The position numbers and the translations under genes are program-made. A DNA stretch of 64,000 nt from Babylonia areolata (lineage: Eukaryota > Mollusca > Gastropoda > Neogastropoda > Buccinidae): NCBI RefSeq assembly GCF_041734735.1, contig NC_134887.1, positions 34,077,244 through 34,141,243 on the forward strand, read 5' to 3'. Below the pieces are notes generated by a model that did not search any database, had not been told where the DNA came from, and worked only from the letters and a program-made list of their open reading frames with translations. Positions within the stretch are counted from its first letter, which is position 1; the number at the start of each line of letters is the position of its first letter. Positions 60,716 through 64,000 of this stretch are shown here, in pieces.

Positions 60716-61839
60716 ACACATTTATACATACACACAAAACTCTTTTCTGAGAGGAAGTTGAAAACACTATCTAGTTATGATAGTTTCACATGAATTTAGT
60801 GATTTGGGGACAGGAAAACTCCTCCAGTGATGCAGACTGAAATTTCGTTAGTGGGGGATGTTTTCGCGCACTAGAAGGGAAGGGAAAGTTGTGCCCAGGG
60901 GCACGCAGGGGGTTAACTTTGTGATGTTGCCGTGTCTGTCTGAGGCTTTGGCTTTGCTACACTGGCTCTCTGATAAGAAATGCCCAGCAGCATAAAGTTG
61001 GTCCTTCTTCCATTTTACTTACAGGAGGCTGGTTTTTGTTGGTTTTTGCATGTACTGGTCGTGCAGTTATGCCATCTGTCCTGATTTTGTTGTATTTTGT
61101 CATTACCAGTCATAGATTTTTTTCTGATGTTACATCCATGTCTGGTGTTGTCCAGGTGTGGATGGGTTAAGTACCTTCTCCTTGTCTTGCTGGCGCTTTA
61201 GAATGGTGGTGCCAATCCTCTGCAAAGCGGCAGCACTGGAGTGGATCACCCGGTGTTGCCAGATCAATATAACCCAGCATTACGCAATGCATCGAAATGC
61301 TATGCAGTACAGTACAGTGCAGTACAAAACAACACAATGCAGTACAGTATGATACAGTACATTACAACGCAGTGCAGTACATTACAGTTGAGTACAACAC
61401 AATATAACACAATACAGTACATCACAGTACACAATACAATACAATGTGATACAGTATAGTGCAATACAGTATGATAAATATGATGCAATACAGCGCAATA
61501 CATGAAACAAAATATAATACAGTACAATATAATTCCATGCAACACGGCACAATACAATACCTTGGCACCTGTTTAAAACACAAACTGACCATTAGCGATG
61601 TCTCTCCCCCACCCCCACCCCCCCCCCGCAACCCCTCCACAGCGGACATCAACCAGCCTGACCGCTACAATGCCACAGCCTGGGACTACGCACGCAGCCG
61701 GCAGCTGCACTACTGCCAGCTGATCATCATGTCGCACCAGCGCCAGCGCATGATGTCCAACCCGACCAGCCCCCTGCCCAACGGCCTGGGACTGCTCCTG
61801 CACTCCGACACTGCCATGCCTGACAACTTCAGCCGCATG
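46944..61839 (+). CDS. Ankyrin-repeat protein, internal part (eight exons; both ends missing)
   Basis: Exons 46944-47074, 47988-48228, 51705-51833, 53115-53269, 53715-53930, 58076-58151, 58638-58781 and 61643-61839 join in phase into about 395 residues. The first ~45 residues (FQKAAAFIHEFLLKMSEDVE on) are helical. A linker with FRWRWINLDN follows, then ankyrin repeats: GRTGLMYAVHHTEYHALNFL, GATALHYACHEGNAAALNLL, GRAPIHWAV, GLTPCMWACRMDHIAHFDLL, GRTWMHWAV, GKTVLMLAAEIGSLPATRLI, SRTALHLAVIGGHGDVVNFL and NATAWDYARSRQLHYCQLII. A basic segment (SHQRQRM) then starts a Pro/Ser-rich part. The DEEGKT...SRTALH order recalls ANKRD55/inversin-type proteins, but I cannot name the orthologue. Three of its exon ends are tandemly amplified in the following introns. 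Confidence 0.9.
47150..47380 (+). repeat. Decayed tandem duplicate of an ankyrin-gene exon end
   Basis: GAGATACTTTGAAATTGGCC and the following CTTGCTGCACATTCAGAAAT up to CTATTTCAG copy the end of the exon at 47010-47074 at about 80%. Three later TTTTCAGGTAAGAAT-like phrases (47158, 47300-47310, 47360) are further junction echoes. The copied donor is now CAGATAATG, so it is dead. A (GT)n run lies at 47256-47287. Confidence 0.8.
47700..47805. repeat. (CA)n and (TA)n microsatellites
   Basis: (CA)n at 47705-47752 and (TA)n at 47781-47804, in the intron before the second ankyrin-gene exon. Confidence 0.9.
47988..48228 (+). CDS. Ankyrin gene, second seen exon
   Basis: 241 nt, SKSQEKNAHNTLTLSARGLS through FRWRWINLDNARLPSNMSV to IRIMQELAQQ. 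Acceptor GTCTGCAG, donor GTAAGG. Confidence 0.92.
48850..49243 (-). mobile_element. SINE family 2, full-length
   Basis: Same head (GAGGTAACGCGTCCGCC), core and ACAAATACAAATA tail as the copy at 46020, about 93% alike. Confidence 0.85.
49244..50068. other. Intron stretch without recognised content
   Basis: AT-rich unique sequence. No motif-bearing frame. Confidence 0.55.
50069..50226 (+). repeat. Interspersed repeat containing a GT donor motif (copy 2)
   Basis: Inverted partner of 31357-31513, with GGGTCACGGTAAGTATGTTA. It is followed by about 1.4 kb of GC-richer sequence unlike the surrounding intron, so it may be the leader of a larger unclassified element. Confidence 0.65.
50227..51690 (+). 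other. Unclassified GC-rich insert with an in-frame 54-bp repeat
   Basis: It holds a 203-codon frame (50853-51461) with five ~18-residue repeats (VSPAGVDTHVSDCPAIRP) from 54-bp units at 51108-51360. It has no known domain. Base composition and the repeat at its left edge suggest element-derived sequence, not an exon of the ankyrin gene. Confidence 0.5.
51705..51833 (+). CDS. Ankyrin gene, third seen exon
   Basis: 129 nt, DSAIVDDADGIGRTGLMYAV to QADVNVAAH. Acceptor GCGTGCAG, donor GTAAAC followed by (GT)n. Confidence 0.92.
51834..52389. other. Intron with GT microsatellites
   Basis: (GT)n right after the donor at 51842-51869, and scattered GT runs. Nothing else seen. Confidence 0.65.
52390..52652 (-). 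mobile_element. SINE family 1, reversed copy
   Basis: Body blocks GTGGGATTTTACACGTATGA, CACCCATCACCCACCAGGCA and the reversed box B CATTCAAACCTGGGA. The box A end is lost where the next SINE begins. Confidence 0.7.
52654..53022 (+). mobile_element. SINE family 1, full-length copy
   Basis: Head GGGCGCAATAGCTGAGTTGA and GGGTTCGAATCTTGG, body with ACATTAAAGATCCTGTAATT, tail GAAGAATAAGGAGAAA. Head to head with the reversed copy before it. Confidence 0.85.
53115..53269 (+). CDS. Ankyrin gene, fourth seen exon
   Basis: 155 nt, DGATALHYACHEGNAAALNL to GRAPIHWAVTTPSTQCLQ. Acceptor GGCTGACAG, donor GTAACAC. Confidence 0.95.
53465..53515 (-). repeat. Second copy of the 1325-1405 interspersed repeat
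   Basis: Reverse complement of GTGCTTAGAGTCTCGCCGAC and CACTAAGGCCATCTCAAGG. Confidence 0.6.
53715..53930 (+). CDS. Ankyrin gene, fifth seen exon (end amplified downstream)
   Basis: 216 nt, MLLENGADPAQRDKDGLTPC to GRTWMHWAVRRTEPLECLQ. Acceptor TGTCGTCAG, donor GTGGGTACAG. The last ~50 nt and the donor recur 20 times in the next intron. Confidence 0.95.
53931..55895 (+). repeat. ~97-bp array, 20 units, carrying the ankyrin exon end and donor
   Basis: Each unit has CACCTGGATGCACTGGGCYG (Y = C/T), then the GCGCACAGAGCCTCTGGAGT block, then GTCTGCAG|GTGGGTACAG and a GTGGTGGTGG spacer. The exonic part encodes TWMHWAVRRTEPLECLQ, the end of the exon at 53715-53930. Unit length varies from about 83 to 103 and is not a multiple of three, so the many 60-180 aa frames are not a repeat protein. 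Confidence 0.97.
55900..56436. repeat. Intron with G-run/C-run pair
   Basis: A G-tract (56088-56140) is followed, after a TA-rich spacer, by a C-tract (56167-56190), a strong potential hairpin or G-quadruplex. The rest is plain AT-rich intron. Confidence 0.75.
56437..57660 (+). mobile_element. Broken mariner-like DNA transposon
   Basis: Left end near GAGGGCTTATCAATAAGTTC, a typical mariner-type terminus. Transposase pieces include QQELGVSLGSVCTVLHDQL (helix-turn-helix), VFEYDPETKHESAVWVFQG, KRSRRAVKQMVASFF, RPYWPDLAPP and TTQCIRAEGGYF before TAA. There is an in-frame stop near 57254 and later ones. A family 1 SINE sits in its left part. The right terminus is not clear. Confidence 0.8.
56498..56862 (+). 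mobile_element. SINE family 1 inserted in mariner
   Basis: Full copy from GACGGGCGCAATAGCCGAGT to a GAAGAAGAAGG tail, bounded by CAAAAGAAT at 56489-56497 and 56863-56871 (9-bp target duplication). Confidence 0.9.
57683..57914. mobile_element. TTAA-flanked MITE, copy 3
   Basis: Perfect TTAA at both ends, 224-bp core, reverse orientation relative to copies 1 and 2. It lies just beyond the mariner remains. Confidence 0.9.
58076..58151 (+). CDS. Ankyrin gene, sixth seen exon
   Basis: 76 nt, TLLTAESAGYKDEEGKTVLM, then LAAEI. It joins in phase to LECLQ across the array-bearing intron. Acceptor CAAACCAG, donor GTACGTTG. Confidence 0.93.
58284..58492 (-). mobile_element. SINE family 2, 3' part
   Basis: ACAACAGATTTCTCTGTGTG through CTGTGGGTTCTTTC on the plus strand, lacking the tRNA head. 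Confidence 0.75.
58638..58781 (+). CDS. Ankyrin gene, seventh seen exon
   Basis: 144 nt, GSLPATRLILEIAGTDTLDD to GGHGDVVNFLLEQG. Acceptor TGTGTGCAG, donor GTCAGTCC. Confidence 0.94.
58840..59600 (-). mobile_element. SINE family 2 interrupted by a family 1 SINE
   Basis: The outer SINE occupies 58840-59001 and 59364 to about 59600. It is split by the inner SINE at 59002-59363. Confidence 0.88.
59002..59363 (-). mobile_element. SINE family 1 nested in SINE family 2
   Basis: Reversed full copy from the TTCTTCTTCTTCTGCG tail to GGCTATTGCGCCTGTC. The 10-bp duplication TGCCAAGGAC (58992-59001, 59364-59373) belongs to the outer SINE. Confidence 0.93.
59601..61290. other. Intron stretch with short tandem copies
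   Basis: Three ~40-bp units (AACTGCTAAAAGAAAGTGAA plus TA repeat) at 60565-60655, and (CA)n at 60683-60720. No coding signal. Confidence 0.65.
61291..61560. repeat. Degenerate ACAGT/ACAAT short repeat
   Basis: About 270 bp of irregular 5-10-bp units such as CAGTACA and CAATACA. The Tyr/Cys-rich frames here are artefacts. Confidence 0.85.
61643..61839 (+). CDS. Ankyrin gene, eighth seen exon (end amplified downstream)
   Basis: 197 nt, ADINQPDRYNATAWDYARSR to AMPDNFSRM. Acceptor CCTCCACAG, donor GTAGGTGTGA. The gene continues past the right edge. Confidence 0.93.
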
Positions 61840-63765
61840 GTAGGTGTGACGCTCAGTCCTATCCTGCTGTGACCGTTAGGACAGCGGCTGTTCCGTCTGT
61901 CTGGGGTTAGAGTTTCGACATCTTCAGGTGGTAGGTGTGATAGTCGTTCGTGTCCGACCGTGACCATTAGGACAGCTGGTTGAGACAGCTGCTGTTCCGT
62001 CTGTCTGGGTTAGAGTTTCGACAGCTTCAGGTAGTAGGTGTGATAGTCATTCGTGTCCGACCGTGACCATTAGGACAGCTGGTTGAGACAGCTGCTGTTC
62101 CGTCTGTCTGGGTTATTAGAGTTTCGACAGCTTCAGGTGGTAGGTGTGATAGTCATTCGTGTCCGACCATGACCGTTAGGACAGCTGGTTGAGACAGCTG
62201 CTGTTCTGTCTGTCTGGGTTAGAGTTTTGACAGCTTCAGGTGGTAGGTGTGATAGTCATTCGTGTCCGACCGTGACCGTTAGGACAGCTGGTAGAGACAG
62301 CTGCTGTTCTGTCTGTCTGGGTTATTAGAGTTTTGACAGCTTCAGGTGGTAGGTGTGATAGTCATTCGTGTCTGTCCGTGACCGTTAGGACAGCTGGTAG
62401 AGACAGCTGCTGTTCCGTCTGTCTGGGTTAGAGTTTCCACAACTTCAGGTGGTAGGTCTGATAGTCAGTCGTGTCCGACCGTGACCGTTAGGACAGCTGG
62501 TTGAGACGGCTGCTGTTCTGTCTGTCTGGGTTAGAGTTTTGACAACTTCAGGTGGTAGGTGTGATAGTCATTCGTGTCAGACAGTGACCTTTAGGACAGC
62601 TGGTTGAGACAGCTGCTGTTTGGTCTGTCTGGGTTAGAGTTTTGACAACTTCAGGTGGTAGGTGTGATAGTCATTCGTGTCCGACCGTGACCGTTAGGAC
62701 AGCTGGTTGAGACAGCTGCTGTTCCGTCTGTCTGGGTTAGAGTTTTGACAGCTTCAGGTGGGAGGTATGATAGTCAGTTGTGTCCGACCGTGACCGTTAG
62801 GACAGCTGTTTGAGACAGCTGCTGTTCCGTCTGTCTGGGTTAGAGTTTCAACAACTTGAGGTGGTAGGTGTGATAGTCGTGTCCGAACGTGACCGTTAGG
62901 ACAGCTGTTTGAGACAGCTGCTGTTCCGTCTGTCTGGGTTAGAGTTTTGACAGCTTCAGGTGGTAGGTGTGATAGTCATTCGTGTCTGACCGTGACCGTT
63001 AGGACAGCTGGTTGAGACAGCTGCTGTTCCGTCTGTCTGGGTTATTAGAATTTCGACAACTTCAGGTGGTAGGTGTGATAGTCATTTGTGTCCGACCGTG
63101 ACCGTTAGGACAGCTGGTTGAGACAGCTGCTGTTCTGTCTGTCTGGGTTAGAGTTTCAACAACTTCAGGTGGTAGGTGTGATAGTCATTCGTGTCCGACC
63201 GTGACCGTTAGGACAGCTGGTTGAGACAGCTGCTGTTCCGTCTGTCTGGGTTAGTTTCGACAACTTCAGGTGGTAGGTGTGATAGTCATTCGTGTCCGAC
63301 CGTGACCATTAGGACAGCTGGTAGAGACAGCTGCTGTTCCATCTGTCTGGGTTATTAGAGTTTCGACAACTTCAGGTGGTAGGTGTGATAGTCATTTGTG
63401 TCCGACCGTGACCGTTAGGACAGCTGGTTGAGACAGCTGCTGTTCTGTCTGTCTGGGTTAGAGTTTCAACTTCAGGTGGTAGGTGTGATAGTCATTCGTG
63501 TCCGACTGTGACCGTTAGGACAGCTGGTTGAGACAGCTGCTGTTCTGTCTGTCTGGGTTAGTTTCGACAACTTCAGGTGGTAGATGTGATAGTCGTGTCC
63601 GACCGTGACTGTTAGGACAGCTGGTAGAGACAGCTGCTGTTCTGTCTGTCTGGGTTAGTTTTGACAGCTTCAGCAGCATGGTACGTGCAATGCTCGGTCC
63701 TGTCCAGCTGTCACCGTTAGGACAGCTGGTAGAGACAGCTGCTGTTCCAGCTGTCTGGGTTAGGG
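61840..63765 (+). repeat. ~100-bp array, ~19 units, carrying an ankyrin exon end and donor
   Basis: Units contain GACAACTTCAGGTGGTAGGT, then GTGATAGTCATTCGTGTCCG, GACCGTTAGGACAGCTGG and GCTGCTGTTCCGTCTGTCTG. The real junction next to it is GACAACTTCAGCCGCATG|GTAGGTGTGA. The last unit (63663) regains AGCAGCATG|GTACGTG, closer to the exon form. Confidence 0.95.
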
Positions 63766-64000
63766 TTTTGATTAGGGGGGGGAGGGTGTCCCGCCCCGGT
63801 TACATTCCCATTGACTTTATAAAAATGACTTCTGTCACTGGTTTCAGTTCTGAATACAAACACTGTGTGTGTGTTTGTGTGTCCTGGTTTTTGTTGTTGG
63901 TGTTGGTTGTTTTATGTGTTTTTTGTTGTTGTTTTTTTGGGTTTTTTTTTGTCAGATTATTCTTAATTTGTCTACTTCTTGTTCAGTTCAGTACAAATTT
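63766..64000. other. Ankyrin gene intron, window end
   Basis: G-run and GTTT-rich sequence. No exon before the edge. Confidence 0.6.

Overview
The window looks like nuclear DNA of a mollusc, probably a gastropod. The reasons are split vertebrate-like genes with GT-AG introns, two families of tRNA-headed SINEs, a RAG1-N-like mobile ORF of a kind described from Aplysia, RNase H LINEs and dense microsatellites. Four host genes could be assembled exon by exon. The species call is inference; the gene structures are read directly from the sequence.

Layout. (1) Positions 1-17107, minus strand: an aspartate dehydrogenase (ASPDH)-like gene with six well-supported coding exons and a doubtful seventh; its 3' end lies off the left edge. 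Its roughly 10-kb fourth intron holds a polypyrimidine minisatellite, a RAG1-N-like transposon ORF split by a Penelope-like fragment, a TTAA-flanked MITE sitting in a minisatellite, and LINE and SINE pieces. (2) 17567-25355, plus strand: selenoprotein M, in four coding exons, with an in-frame Sec TGA in a C-x-x-U motif, a C-terminal KEDL and a convincing SECIS element about 1.5 kb past the stop. It starts 460 bp from ASPDH, head to head. (3) 27225-37732, minus strand: a complete protein phosphatase 1 catalytic subunit in seven coding exons (327 aa), converging on selenoprotein M. Its first intron carries a LINE with 10-bp target duplications. (4) About 38-46.9 kb: a repeat block in which a broken DIRS-like retroelement fossil is split by a second copy of the same LINE. 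(5) 46944 to the right edge, plus strand: an ankyrin-repeat gene, eight exons seen, both ends missing. Its introns contain SINEs, one SINE nested inside another, a broken mariner that also received a SINE, and another MITE.

The most unusual signal is a repeated architecture. At least six tandem arrays in three unrelated genes start at an exon-intron junction, and their units carry a copy of that junction: a few to about 60 exon bases plus the splice donor or acceptor. ASPDH exon 4 has one such array on each side, about 48 donor-bearing 32-bp units and six acceptor-bearing 51-bp units. Phosphatase exon 5 has about 15 acceptor-bearing 52-bp units. The ankyrin gene has about 20 donor-bearing units of about 97 bp, about 19 of about 100 bp, and a decayed partial exon duplication. 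This suggests a recurrent process that amplifies splice junctions. I know of no name for it.
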